Assembly (NCBI RefSeq): GCF_040802235.1
Contig: NC_133169.1
Location: 46,135,034 to 46,199,033 of the forward strand
Reading direction: 5' to 3'
DNA: 64,000 nucleotides
Source of the DNA: Manis javanica
Lineage: Eukaryota; Chordata; Mammalia; Pholidota; Manidae
Part shown: one piece after another, positions 1 to 12,504 of the stretch
Position numbering within the stretch: the stretch's first letter is position 1
How the letters are laid out: the number at the start of each line of letters is the position of its first letter
The notes under the pieces: model-generated
Database searches by the model: none
What the model was told of the DNA's origin: nothing
Seen by the model: the letters and a program-made list of their open reading frames with translations, nothing else
Translations under genes and position numbers: made by a program

Positions 1-1039
1 GAGGAGAGACCCAGGATGGAAAAAACCCTGCCAGCACCCAAAGCCCTGGTTCCTGTTACCCCTGAGGCCACCCTCAACTCCTACAGGTTGGTCATGAGCC
101 CATCACTACCCTCCCCTTGTACTCAAAGTTAGCTCTGCATCGACAATGTGATATACTGAGTTACATGAAATACAGTTTTGGGCATTCATATGATCAAATA
201 TCTATTTCCCAGGCATATTTGGTCTTCATCAACAGTTCCTGAAAACACTGCAGAGACTTAAAGGTGAAATGGGTGTTTTGTCATGTTAATGAGAGACTTT
301 TGCACCCCTTACCCATGGGCAGGCCTGGAGGCTGAATCAGCCAATGGCCAATAATTTAGTCCATCATGACTACAGGGAAGCCCTCAAGAAAACCCCTGAG
401 AAGAGCTTTTTGCTCTCTCTCTATTTGGCTCAGTTGGATCTGGCTTCTTGGTTGGAGAGAGCTTCTAAACTTGAGGCATCAGAACACCCTCACGCATCAC
501 GCATCTGTTCAAGGGGACAGAAGCTCCTTTACTTGGGACCTTCCCCTGTGTATCTCTTCATCTGGCTGTTAACTTGGATCCTTTACGGAAATATCCTTTA
601 CTAAACTGGTAAACATAAGTTTTTTCCTGGGTCTGTGAGGAAATCTAACAAATCAATCGAACAGAGAAGATCGTGGAAACCTCCAATCTGAGGCCAGTGG
701 GTCGGAAGCATACGAAGCTACCTGGGGCTTGTTGCTGGCATCTGGAGTTGGGAGTGGGGGAGAAGTCTTGTAGGACAGAGCCCTTAACCTGGGAATCTGG
801 TGCTGTCTCTGTGCAGATAGCATTGGAATTAAGTTGAGTTCTCCAACAACCTGCTGCTGTTCAAGAATTGCTTAGTATTAGTATGTGTGGGAAGCCACCC
901 CAACCCCCACATACATATACACATTAGAATCGGGTCCAGGAACCTGAATGAAGTTATCTTACTATTACTGCTGTGTATAATGTTGTTATTGTTATACATA
1001 TATGTAGGGGAAAAATACACAATTCCATCTGGAGTCAGA
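1..1039. repeat. ancient interspersed repeat, class unassigned
   Basis: This stretch has the texture of an old mammalian dispersed repeat, possibly LTR-related. From about 590 to 830 it reads like a degraded repeat tail, with phrases such as TAAACTGGTAAACATAAG and GGGGCTTGTTGCTGGCATCTG. I recall such phrases from common mammalian repeats but cannot assign them to a named family. Open frames of 86 and 68 codons at 344-604 and 366-572 overlap each other, have no splice or family signature, and are not called as genes. Confidence 0.4.
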
Positions 1040-1054
1040 TCAGAGGGACTCACA

Positions 1055-1420
1055 GATATCTAGATGTCCTAATACCCAGGCACTTAACACATGCCAGGAT
1101 ATAAACAATGAAAACTTATAGTCTGGGTAGAGAAAAAGACAAATTGCTATAAGCATGGAGAGAGTGTAATGGAAGCAAATAGGAGGAGGAAATAATCTAG
1201 ACCAAAGGCAAGACACAGGGGGCAGAAAAAAGCTTCCAGCCCCAACTGGGAGAGTTAGTCTTGAATGATGAAGATAAATAAACGATAATAAGAAAGGCAG
1301 GGATGGGGTGAGGTAAGGGAAAGGAATTCCAGACAGAGGAAGACATTTGTACAAGGGCACCGAAAAAGCCTAAGGCTTACAGGAACTGTAAGGTGTCCAC
1401 TAGAACTAGAATATGAGTTA
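1055..1420 (-). repeat. L2 LINE remnant (with 2040-2420, minus strand)
   Basis: Read on the minus strand, this and the block at 2040-2420 resemble the 3' part of L2. Recognisable are the reversed phrases around a missing 'increase in the pool, free of charge' type of low-complexity coding text: 'cttaacacatgccagg' near 1084, 'gaattccagacagagga' near 1323, and the region near 2090 with 'ttttaagcaggacagtgata'. The match is degenerate and was judged by eye. Confidence 0.45.
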
Positions 1421-1799
1421 GTGATTTTTGAGAGATGAAGCTAGAAAAATAATCATCATGCTGAAAACTGAAGGTTGCAAACTATAGGCTAACTGTCCAA
1501 ATGTAACTTGCACAGATGTTTGGTTTCCTTTTATCCTGTTTTGTTTTTAATTACTGACATTTAAAAAATTGGATATTCCTTAACAAAAGACCAGAATTCC
1601 ACTTATTCTTGGAAAACAGGAAGATGTGGACTATCCTGGGCTCAAACACTTATATGCCAACAGGTATCTGGAGCTGAGTGGTAACCGGCCTTTTTAATCA
1701 AGCAATATTCTCTAGCATGTCACAGTCTCCCACTCCAAATTATATCAAACCAAAGACTATTCACAAGGAGTCAGAATATAACATTACTGCTAAGAATGA

Positions 1800-2012
1800 A
1801 TTTAGGTTAGAAGCCAAGCTGTATAGATTTAAAACCTGACACTTCAGATCTTAGGCAAGCTGGCAAAAATACTAAAATGCTTTTATTTCCTCACCTGTTA
1901 AATGGAAATAATAATATCACCTACCTTAAAGGGATTAAGTAAAATAAGGTTTAAACCCTTAAATGCTCAGTGATTGGCAATGGCAATCAATAAATATCTG
2001 TTGTTGTTATTA
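1800..2012 (+). repeat. MIR SINE remnant
   Basis: The order of parts fits a plus-strand MIR: a degenerate core, then 'tttcctcacctgttaaatgg' near 1887, then an ATAATAATA-like run, 'cctaccttaaagggattaagt' and the tail 'caatcaataaatatctgttgttgttattatt'. These correspond to the MIR phrases 'cctcatctgtaaaatggg', 'ggattaaatgag' and 'caataaatgttggttatta'. It is an ancient tRNA-derived SINE with no expected function. Confidence 0.7.
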
Positions 2013-2420
2013 TTATTTATGTTGTATGATATCTACAGGCATTTGATTGTAGACTAGCATCTAGACTGGCCAATAAGAAGTCACTGAAGCATTTTAAGCA
2101 GGACAGTGATAATATGAGCTTTATAATTTAAAATATTAATTGCTGCTTCCTAGGAGAAAGGGACAGAAATGAGACAATTGTACAGGGAAGGACACCTACT
2201 GGCAGATAACAAAAGTACTATATATGTGAAATTAGATGGCCAAGACTAAGGAGGAGTAATGATGATGGAGAATGGGTCAAATTAGAGAAATGTTTAGATG
2301 ACAGTAGGTATAGAATCCAGTAGACCTTTGGAGATAGAGGATGATGGTAGTCTCTCATTGCTAAGAGTGGAAAGCAATAGCAATGACTAAAATGGAAAAC
2401 AGGAAGAGAGCAAGTCTGAG

Positions 2421-2884
2421 TGGGAAGAAAATGAATAAATGTTTTGCATGTTGAGTTTTAAGTGTATACAGGTATTTGGGTCTGGAGCTCACCAGGGAAT
2501 TGTAGACTGGAGCTAGATTTTTGGGAATCACCAGAGAATAGGTGAGTTGAAGCTATGGAAAAGAAGACAAAATTGAGAAGGGGACAGGAACTGAGGAATG
2601 ACTCAAAGGATGGTGAGAAGAAGAGGTGAATGAAAAGGAGCCTTGAGAATGAGAAGAGAGACAGGAAGAGAACCACGAAAGGAGATGGTATCACTGATGT
2701 CAAAAAATGTATCTCATGGCTTAATTAAATGTTTTAACAGGAGTAGGAGTCAAGACTGTGGCGTGTGTAGGGCAGCGGTAATTTCCTTCCAAACCATATA
2801 TATTTTTGAAAATACAACTATTTGTAAAAGAGAGACCAGAGGATACAGTACAACAGCCAGGATACATTTACATCCACGAGAACT
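2421..2884. other. no gene seen; old repeat or unique sequence
   Basis: A purine-rich stretch follows the L2-like block, and unclassified sequence leads into the L1 5' end. Two short minus-strand frames here are pyrimidine-rich shadows without motifs. The exact upstream limit of the L1 is not visible. Confidence 0.4.
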
Positions 2885-3165
2885 CAGCATCTCATGAATG
2901 GTGTAAGATACAAGCCACAGCCTGGCGGGACCTGAGCTCTCCCCCCACCCCACCTCCCTATTGGGAAGAAAGGAGTTGCAGTGGGGAGGGAGTGGCAGTG
3001 CAGGACTGCTGAATAACCAGCTCTAGCAATCTGCACCAGAAGTACAGACACACATTGTATGGTGTGCTGGATACAAGAGAAACGGAAAAGTAAAATCTGC
3101 GAGCGGGTCCCCACAGCTGGCTCCCCTGGGACAAAAGAAAAGCGAGGGCTTTTTGAAAGACAACA

Positions 3166-5685
3166 ATACAACCTTCAAAGACTGACCAAGAAAGAAACAG
3201 AAAATCTAAACAGACCAATTACCAACAAAGAAATTGAATCGGTAATCAAAAACTACCCAAAAAAAAAATCCCTGGGACAAATGGATTCCCTGCTAAATTT
3301 TATCAGACATATAGAGAAGACATAATACCCATTCTCCTTAAAGTTGTCCAAAAAATAGAAGAGGAGGGAATACTCCCAAACTCATTCTATGAAGCCAGCA
3401 TCACTCTAATACCAAAAGCAGGCAAAGACCCCGCCAAAAAAGAAAATTACAGAACAATATCCCTGATGAATATAGATGAAAAAATACTCAACAAAATATT
3501 AGCAAACCGAATTCAAAAACACATCAATAGGATCATACACCATGACCAAGTGGGATTCATCTCAGGGATGCAAGGATGGTACAACATTCGAAAATCCATC
3601 AACATCATCCACCACATCAACAAAAAGAAAGACAGAAACCACATGATCATCTCCACAGATGCTGAAAAAGCATTTGACAAAATTCAACATCCATTCATGA
3701 TAAAAACTCTCAACAAAATAGGTATAAAGGGAAAGTACTTCAACATAATAAAGGCCATATATGACAAACCCACAGCCAAAATCATACTTAACAGCGAGAA
3801 GCTGAAAACTTTTACTCTAAGATCGGGAACAAGACAGGAATGCCCACCCTCCCAACTGTTATTCAACATAGTACTGAAGGTCCTAACCATGGCAATCAGA
3901 CAAAACAAAGAAATATAAGGCATCCAGATTGGTAAAGAAGAAGCCAAACGGTCACTAATTGCAGATGACATGATAGTATACATAAAAAACCCTAAAGACT
4001 CGACCCCAAAACTACTAGAACTAATATCAGCATTTAGCAAAGTTGGATACAAAATTAATACACAGAAATATTTGGCATACCTATACACTAACAATGAACT
4101 AACAGAAAGAGAAATCAGGAAAACAATTCCATTCACAATAGCATCAAAAAGAATAAAATACCTGGGAATAAACCTAAACAAGGAAGTGAAAGACCTATAC
4201 CCTAAAAACTACATGACATTCTTAAGAGAAATTAAAGAGGACACTAACAAATGGATACTAATCCCATGCTCTTGGCTAGGAAGAATTAATATCGCCAAAT
4301 GGCCATCCTGCCCAAAGCAATATACAGATTCTATGCAATCCCTATCAAATCACCAACAGCATTCTTCAATGAACTGAAACAAATAGTTCAAAAATTCATA
4401 TAGAAAAACCAAAGACCCCAAATAGCCAAAGCAATCCTGAGAAGGAAGAATAAAGTGGGGAGAGGGAACTCACTCCCCAACTTCAAGCTCTACTACAAAG
4501 GCACAGTAATCAAGACAATTTGGTACTGGCACAAGAACAGAGCCACAGACCAGTGGAACAAAATAGAGAATCCAAACATTAACCCAAACATATATGGCCA
4601 ATTAATACACGATGAAGGGGCCATGGACATACAATGGGGAAATGACAGTCTCTTCAACAGATGGTGCTGGCAAAACTGGACAGCTACATGTAAGAGAATG
4701 AAACTGGATCACTGTCTAACCCCATACACAAAAGTAAATTCAAAATGGATCAGAGATCTGAATGTAAGTCATGAAACCATAAAACTCTTAGAAAAAGACA
4801 TAGGCAAAAATCTCTTGGACATAAACATCAGTGACTTCTTGAACATATCTCCCCGGGCAAGGGAAACAAAAACAAAAATGAACAAGTGAGACTACATCAA
4901 ACTGAAAAGCTTCTGTACAGCAAAGGACACCACCAATAGAACAAAAAGGCATCCTATAGTATGGGAGAATATATTCATAAATGACAGATCATATAAAGGG
5001 TTGACATCCAAAATATAAGAAGAGCTCACACACATCAACAAACAAAAAGCAAATAATTCAATTAAAAAATGGTCAGAGGAACTGAACAGACAGTTCTCCA
5101 AAGAAGAAATTCAGATGGCCAACAGACACATGAAGAGATGCTCCACCTCACTAGTCATCAGAGAAATGAAAATTAAAACCACAATAAGATATCACCTCAC
5201 ACCAGTAAGCATTGCCACCATCCAAAAGACAAACAAGAACAAATGTTGGTGAGGATATGAAGAAAGGGGAACACTCCTACACTGCTGGTGGGAATGTAAA
5301 CTAGTTCAATCATTGTGGAAAGTAATATGGAGGTTCCTCATAAAAACTCAAAATAGAAATATCGTTTGACCCAGGAATTCCACTCCTAGGAATTTACCCC
5401 AAGAATGCAGCAGCCCAGTTTTAAAAAGACATATGCACCCCTATGTTTATTGCCACACTATTCACAATAGCCAAGAAATGGAAGCAACCTGAGTGTCCAT
5501 CAGTAGATGAGTGGATAAAGAAGATGTTGTACATATACACAGTGGAATGTTATGCAGCCATAAGAAGAAAACAAATCATTCCATTTGCAACAACATGGAT
5601 GGAGCTAGAGGGTATTATGCTCAGTGAAATAAGCCAGGCAGAGAAAGACAAGTATGGAATGATTTCACTCATCTGTGGAGTATAA
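3166..5685 (+). pseudogene. L1 ORF2 (reverse transcriptase and C-terminal part), broken
   Basis: Conserved L1 ORF2 text runs through several frames: [15 protein letters not shown] near 3210, [17 protein letters not shown] at 3466, [20 protein letters not shown], then [19 protein letters not shown]. The catalytic A-D-D-M-I motif lies at 3961-3975, with isoleucine where phenylalanine is usual before it. A TAA at 3916-3918 and several frameshifts split the frame into pieces at 3059-3325, 3466-3918, 3970-4377, 4455-4889 and 5443-5685. The last piece ends with the usual L1 phrase AEKDKYGMISLICGV. The family makes a protein that nicks DNA and copies its own RNA. This copy lacks the nicking domain and is dead. 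Confidence 0.85.
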
Positions 5686-6016
5686 GTACAAAGGAAAAAC
5701 TGAAGGAGCAAAGTACAAGAAGACTCACAGAACCCAGGAATGGACTAACAGTTACCAAAGGGAAAAGGACTGGGGAGGATGGGTGGGAAGGGAGGGATAA
5801 GGAGGGTGGAGGGGAAAAAGGGGGCATTATGATTAGCATGTATAATGTTGGGGGGCACAGGGAGGGCTTTACAACACAGAGAAGACAAGTAGTGATTCTA
5901 CAACATCTTGTTGGCTGACAGGCAATGACTGCAATGGGGAATGTGGGGGGAACTTGGTGGTGGTGGGAGTCTAGTAAACATAATGTTCCTCATGCAATTG
6001 TAGAGTAATGATACCA

Positions 6017-6041
6017 AAATAAAAATAAATAAATAAATAAA
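6017..6041 (+). repeat. (AAAT)n tail of L1
   Basis: About four copies of AAAT follow the L1 3' UTR phrase 'gataccaaaataaaa'. This is the poly(A)-derived tail of the element above. Confidence 0.8.
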
Positions 6042-6042
6042 T

Positions 6043-6640
6043 GTATTAGTAGAATGAGAAAAGTACAGAATTTGTCTAATACTAAGCACCAACAAAATGA
6101 TCTTAATCAGGAAGTTATTTAATGTTGCTAAGGAAAAACACTCATGTAGCTTCTTTTCATTGCAAACTATACAAATTCTTTTTTAAATTAAAATAAAGTT
6201 AATGCATTTAAAGAAATTATACTTACCAGAGGCATAAATTTACATTTTCATTGTAACAAAGTACTAACTTCTGTTTTCAGTCACTTTATCATCATTTTTC
6301 AAGTATTTCAATTGGCAGTTTAAAGTCACAACTTAAGTTCTCAAATTCTCCCACTCATTTAATAAATACCTATTTATTGAATGCTTACAATGTATGAAAT
6401 CAGTACCTTTTCGGGACTTTAAAAAACCAAAGAATCACTCCTATGAGGTGTGTATTAGGTCAACATGCTGCTATCTTTCAAGGCTGCAAAGGAGCAAAGC
6501 CCTTCAAATAAAATTATCAGAATTTAAAAAGGAGAAAAATATTGGACATCTACTCTCAGCCATAGTGTTTTAAAAAACAACAAAATAAAACATCCACTAT
6601 CAAACCACCTGAGGGTGAACATGGGCAGATCACTGCTTAC
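6043..6640. other. intron-like unique sequence with an L2/MIR end
   Basis: No gene is seen. At 6353-6410 'catttaataaatacctatttattgaatgcttacaatgtatg' resembles the reversed 3' end of L2 or MIR. The rest is AT-rich and unassigned. Confidence 0.4.
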
Positions 6641-6704
6641 TTGAAACGCCTTAGAAGCAAACAGGCTGTAAACAGTGGCACCGATTCTAAGCTGTATAAG
6701 GCGA
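6641..6704 (-). CDS. candidate coding exon of an unidentified minus-strand gene
   Basis: On the minus strand a very good polypyrimidine tract (C-rich, ending ccatag) sits at 6705 and above. The 64-nt exon ends at a donor CAA|GTAAGC at 6640. One frame is fully open with one leading base and reads RLIQLRIGATVYSLFASKAFQ (21 codons, quoted in part: IQLRIGATVYSLFASKAF). The start phase fits the end of the 9.1-kb candidate if that exon runs to its donor at 9072. I do not recognise the protein. The residues look helical, as in an interior segment of a repeat-helix protein. It could be chance, but the acceptor, donor and open frame agree. Confidence 0.45.
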
Positions 6705-9071
6705 CTATGGCAGGATAGGGAGTGGGGGGAAGCATTGTACTTTCAAGGCTGCTCAGTAATAATAAAACAGATAATGTAAGATATATATAAGTTTGTCAGA
6801 GTAGAAATATCAGCATATGGCTTGTTAACAAGTATATTTTTCCTGAGAAACACAAATGAAAATTGTATTTTTTACTTCCTATTCTAAACTGCTATGATGA
6901 TTGAACTACTAAATATTTTAGGTGCCATATCCACCTCATTATATTTCAGAAGATCAAGTCATGAATTTTGTTATTTATATGCAATTTATCATTTTTAAAA
7001 ATTTGAAATACTATAACTCATGAAATTAAAATATTTTCCATACCATGTGTAAATCTTTGACCATATTTTTGATTAATTTTCATCAAGATAAAATCCTAAA
7101 AAGAGGAATAAAAAGGTCAAAGGGAACTGACATAAACTGACACAACACCACGACTGGAATGATGCCAACAAAATTTGAGTAAACCAGAGTTTCTTCGGTA
7201 AGGCATAAAAACATGATGAGAAATTTTCAAAAGTTGGGCAACTAAATATTTAGTAAGTATTCTCCTTATGCAATAGCATTTCCACTGGATTTTTCAAGAG
7301 TAATCCAAGGAATCTAGAGTCTCCTTGGGGAGGCAGTTATTCAACAAACATAAACTTACTTACTAGCTTGCCTATAGGTATTGTGCTTAGTGTTGGTGAT
7401 TAAAAAAAGAAGACAAACAGGATTCAGATGTTTGCATAAATTCCTTTCCCATAAGATGTTTTAGAGTTTAATGCAATACAAAATGCTCCAGGTTTCTTTT
7501 AGGACAAGGTAGAGTATATGTAAAATAATAAAACCCTAAGAGGAAAAACAGGTGAGTAAATTGGATATCATCTGAGGATGATATTAAACATTCTTTTCCT
7601 AAAATTACCATGAAAAATTTTTGTAAAAAAATTACTATCCCTCCGTTTCCATAAGGCAATTTGCACATATCCATGCAAACATCAAATCTTCGTAGTCTTC
7701 CTTCTTATGATCTGAGTTACATGTGCTCTGACTCTCTCCAAAAAGTCTTGTCTACAATAATAATCAGTCTGTGGTGTGTTTTGTGTGATATGCTCAAGTC
7801 TATTTTCTCTTTAATGAGTGAAAAACCCAATCAGTTTAAAAAGACTTTCTTTGTCTTAATCAACACAGAACTGAGAAAATATCCCAAGTCCATCTAACAA
7901 AAAGATAGTTAAAGTTGTTCCTTTGGGTGTACTTCAGGGCAGTTATGGCTTGGGTCTGATAAACTGCCAGCATCTTCAAAAAAAATTAAATAGAAGTAAT
8001 CACAATATAAGATATAAAGATTCAAATCAAAGCAATAGCTTTCTTGAGTTTCAACAAAGAAAATAAGCAATTTACCAGAAAAATAAGACAATCAGACATT
8101 TAACTTATCCATTCAGGAAACATTTACTGAGCATATTTATGTACCAGGTAGGCACTAGGGATACACATAAAATGATCCTGGGGAATTGGTAGCCTAGAGA
8201 AATAGCTATTAAAGAAAATCTACTATTTTGACTGTGAGACAAGTATCAAAAACAGAAGTCTGGACAACTTTTGGGAAAGGAACAAATGGACAATTAATCA
8301 AAAGGCTTCTAGGAAAGGGTAACATATAAGGTAAAAGTGCCACCAGGAGTTATTAAGTGAAATAATAGAGAAATGGCAAACATCTCACATTTCTACCTTA
8401 AAAACAAAAAGTAATCCCTTTGAATATATCGATATAGCTTCTGCTTTCACTCCACGTTCATTCTTGACAGTTCTATCTCTGTTCTTTTATCTTTCTCTAA
8501 TTTTCCATCCTATTGTAATCTGCTTCTGATTCTACAACTACACAAGGCCATTTCTTATTGTTACTCCTTATTACAGAACTATTTATTTGTCCATAATCAG
8601 GAATCCTCAGGACAATTTGTAAATAACTCACTTTGAAGGGTTAAGATCCTTTTGAAAATCTGGTAAGAACTATGGAGTTATAAAAATCCACATACATACA
8701 CATATCAAGTTTTCCTATATTACTTGAGAAGATAATAGATTCCTTGAAACCCACTAATAAACCCACAGATTTTTAAAAGGCCTTGGTCCGAAAGAAGCTA
8801 TTAAGGGCTGTGGGGCCAACACAAACCAAACACATGTGTTTAAATAGTTACTGTACACTGGTGCTGAGAGACATCAGATTTGTTAAAATCCATGCACTTA
8901 CAATACAGCTAAAAAACAAAAAAGCAATCTTTTGGAGGATGCTTTAAAAATCACTCACTTTTCGAGAACTTGTAAATAAAAAATCAAGTATTTAAACTGC
9001 TTTCCTATACCAACTTTACCACTGGATGAACAAATAGTGATACGGAAAAATTTCTTTGTTAAGAATTCCAC
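6705..9071. other. intron-like sequence with L2/MIR relics
   Basis: AT-rich sequence without a supportable gene. Reversed L2 or MIR 3'-end phrases occur at 7338-7400 ('attcaacaaacataaacttacttac') and 8106-8165 ('ccattcaggaaacatttactgagcat', then 'ggcactagggatacac'). Short open frames at 7468-8091 have no motif or splice frame. Confidence 0.45.
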
Positions 9072-9181
9072 CTAACAAATTAAATAAAGAACAAATCCAG
9101 GCAATCACGAATAGCCTCTAATGTCACAAAGAGAGAAACTGTTTCCTGATGAAAGTATGTGTCACCATCCCTGAGACAGTT
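9072..9181 (-). CDS. candidate coding exon with an in-frame stop near its donor
   Basis: The minus-strand acceptor is gtctctttttgcag|AAC. The frame then reads NCLRDGDTYFHQETVSLF, continuing through TLEAIRDCLDLFFI to a TAA at 9080-9082. A donor-like TTAG|GTGGAA lies 8 bases further on, at 9071. Spliced there, the exon is 110 nt and leaves two bases, which fits the one leading base of the 6.65-kb exon. The stop is one C-to-T change from CAA (glutamine). It may be a real terminal exon, a nonsense mutation, or a wrongly placed donor. The other two frames close early. Confidence 0.4.
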
Positions 9182-11371
9182 CTGCAAAAAGAGACACGAA
9201 AATGAATCCAGTTACCTAGATGTATTTACGTCTATAGGAAACACATGGGGGCAGGTCATGCTATTACATGATACCATGGGGGTACATTAGCAAATTGCAG
9301 ACAAAAGACCCAGGTTCTTCCAACAAATAAGATGAAAGGGAAGAAGAGGCACAGGGAGAAAACCAAAAGATTTAAAAGAGAAATAACCAAATCCAATGTG
9401 CGGGCCTTGTTTGAATCCAACTGTAAGAAATCATTTATAAGAAGCAACTACAGAAGTCTGAACACTGACTGAACATTTAATGATATTAAGGCAATGTGTC
9501 ATTTTTACAAGGGTTCATAGTATTGGGGTTATGTTTATTCAAAGAATCTCTCCCTTTTACAGATATATACTAAAGACTATGGATAAAATGCTATCATGTC
9601 TGAGATTTGCTTTAAAAATCCAGGGTAGGAAGGAGGACAGACTAGGCGAAGGTATAGATAAGAGAGGATTGGCCGTGAGTTGATAATGGGTGGGTGCATG
9701 AGGACTCATTAAAAGCTGTTCTTTATTGTTATCTTTGTCTCTATCTCTGAGATATTCTAAAATAAAGTTTCTTTTTAAAACCTTGGTTTATAAGAAAGCA
9801 AAACTGAGATGTTTCCTTTCTTAAAGGGAATAGCAAATAATAAGCATCCTTCCAGCTATTGGGGCTTGGAAACAGAAAATAATCTATAACCACCAGTACC
9901 AGTTGTTCCACAGAATCTTGGGATCTCTGCCCTACAAGGCATGACTTGAACAGAATCATGAAGCTCCTCAGTGACAGGTGGGAAAGACCAGCAACATGAT
10001 CTGAACCAGAGTAACTGGCCCATCCCAAAAAAGATGATGATTTCATATTTTAAGTCCTGGAGGTTCAGAAAGAAGGAAGATTTTTAGCCAAAGAGATATA
10101 AATTTTATGTGGAACTTCCAAGGGGGTTTCTTAAAAAGAGGGTAAAGCTCCTCTTTCGCCTCTCCATCCTGCTGCTTTAAGACTGTGATGGCTGGAAAGC
10201 TAGCAACTATCTAGGAACATGAAGCAGAGATGCACCATAAGGAATACGGTGCCGTGACACAGAAGGACCTGACCTTCAGACTTCTTTCCACATGAAAGAA
10301 ATAAACTTCTCACTTACTTAAGCTATTGTGTTATTTGGGCTTTATTCTCTTTTATGTACAGCCAAACCTGACCCGAAGTTATAAAAAAAATAAACATGAA
10401 TACCTGAAAAACAGTGATGTATCAGAAGTTGTTTAAAAGCTTATTCTTTGGAAGCCAGTAATGTGATGGGTATTATAATGAAGAAGGTACAAGGACATAA
10501 AAAGAGATCAAAGGAAAATAAATAGTTGTCTTTAATATATTAATTCAAGCTTCTAATGAGACAATTGGTGTAAAAAAACTGAACATGGTACTGAACACTG
10601 CAAAGCTTAAGGTAGGTCTTTGTGTCACCTAGTTTCAGATAAAACCAGGGAAGATATATACAAACAGTAATATTTCCTTCTCTTTCCTTTCCTCTTCTAA
10701 TAAATACCAGTAACCAAATACATATTCTTAGAATAAAAACACAGGTACAGTAAAGACCACCAATTGTTAACTTCATGTCAATAGGGGGTCGAAAAGAAAA
10801 GTTTACATAACAACTCTACCTTCCCTAATCTACAAATTCCACCTTCGGAAAAAAAGTTATCTGAGGAAAATTAAAATAACTTAGTATAATCAAGTTCTGA
10901 ACTTCCTAGAAATCAAAAATAGATCTATACCCAGTTAAATATAAAGTTAAAATAAAGGTCTCTATTCAGCTCCCAATATGTGACAGACTGAAAAAATTTA
11001 ATAAAGAATGGCAACTTTTTTTCTGGTCCTAGATTTTTAAAAAGTGCTTGTCACTGCAATGATGGCAAGTGACATATTACACAATGTGTTTCAAGTTGTT
11101 TTATAAAAATGCAGATCATCCAATCTATAATTATTATGAAGTTTTAAGAAATAATATAAATCATAGGCTTTTAGAAGTAATTCTAATTTGACTAAAGTTA
11201 ATCACTGCTAAATATTTAGCTCTCTGGTTCCCCAAAGGCAAAGTCCATGTTTTATTCAGCTTTGTATCTCCACCACCTGGCAAACAAGCATAACCACCTG
11301 GCACATAGTAGGTACTCATTAAATATTTTTTGAATCAAGCAATGACTTTACAACCAACTAGTAAAGACTTG
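9182..11371. other. intron-like sequence; L2/MIR end at 11222-11335
   Basis: No gene is seen in most of this stretch. At 11222-11335, 'caaagtccatgttttattcagctttgtatctcc' and 'cacctggcacatagtaggtactcattaaatattttttgaat' are the plus-strand 3' end of an L2 element. Elsewhere the sequence is AT-rich and unassigned. Confidence 0.5.
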
Positions 11372-11720
11372 CTAATAAACAGAAGGAACAAAATAGCAGT
11401 AGACTCATGGACACCGAGAAGCAACTAGTGGTTACCAAAGGGAAGGAACTGGGGAGGATGAGTGGGAAGGGAGAAGGGGATAAAAGGCACTGTAATTCAC
11501 AATCACAATATAGATAGGTCACAGGGATGGTAGTACAGTACAGAGAACAACTAATGACTCTAATTTCTACTATGTTGATAGTGACTGCAATAGAGGGGGT
11601 GAGGACTTGATAATATGGGGGGATGTTGAACCACTGTGTATTAGAAACCATCATAAGACTGTATATTAATGATACTTTAATTTTAAAAATAAAGTAAATA
11701 AAAAATAAAAAATATTTGCT
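11372..11720 (+). mobile_element. L1 3' UTR fragment
   Basis: The fragment begins inside the L1 tail at 'gaacaaaatagcagtagactcatgg'. It runs through the G-rich 'actggggaggatgagtgggaaggg' region and the phrase 'gatgttgaaccactgtgtattag', and ends 'gatactttaattttaaaaataaa' with an A-rich tail to about 11720. It is a severely 5'-truncated insertion without coding sequence and matches the 3' UTR style of the larger copies here. Confidence 0.8.
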
Positions 11721-12504
11721 TGATTAAATCTGCCTACCACTTTTTAAATTATAGTTACTAACAGTACTATAAACATTTATGTATGTTTTCCTGAATCTGT
11801 TCTATTCATTTAACTATTATTAAATTAAGTAAATCAATTTTCTTGACTTATATTTTAGTAAATAATTTCAGCATGTGTTCCTACTGAATTTAATTTACTA
11901 GGTTCAGTTAATTCAATGTATTATACCCACTTTCAGCATTAACTTCACCTTCTGTTTAAACATAGTGCCAACAGTTATCTAATGATGGGGAAGATACACC
12001 AGCTACAGATCTCAAAACCTAATACAATAGGTCCTTTACAATTAACTGAAATATTTTTCTCTTTAGATAAATACTGATTATAGAAATAAAATTACTTCTA
12101 TATATCAAGTTCCTCTCACTTTTAGCCTCTCAGGTTTATGTAATAATTATGCTTACAAGTAAAATGTATATTTAAATAAAATAGTTAACTATTTTGAAGA
12201 CATTATAAAGCAAAGCAATACTTTTTATATTTCAAAATGTTACTACTACTAGTATAATTAGAAGAGCACAGTCAAGGTAAACCAGCATAACTCCAAAGGG
12301 ACTATTTCCTTAAACTAAGGAAAACTAAGCAGGGTCACACAAAAAACCTAAACAATTCATAATTTTGCAAAGAGATGAATTTCAGTAAGGCCCCTTGATA
12401 GGTTTATACTTTCAAGTCTGCAAAATAAGTGATGAAATTAATACACATAGCCAAACCCCAAAAGGGAACATTCAAAAATATCTAAAGTTTGACAATCTCT
12501 CAAG

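Larger units (their letters stand above)
2885..6042 (+). mobile_element. L1 LINE, internally deleted, with 3' A-rich tail
   Basis: The element starts with a GC-richer, CpG-containing 5' UTR piece (about 2885-3163, for example GCGAGCGGGTCCCCACAGC at 3099). It then passes directly into ORF2 at the reverse-transcriptase entry. ORF1 and the endonuclease half of ORF2 are missing. The 3' UTR starts near 5690 with the G-rich 'aggactggggaggatggg' region. The element ends in an (AAAT)n tail at 6017-6041. I found no clear target-site duplication, so both ends are approximate. It cannot move on its own. Confidence 0.85.

Noticed and set aside
344..604. 86-codon open frame in ancient repeat DNA
   Set aside because: It has no recognisable domain or splice context and overlaps another frame of similar length.
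3684..4181. 165-codon minus-strand open frame, the longest in the window
   Set aside because: It is the antisense shadow of L1 reverse transcriptase.
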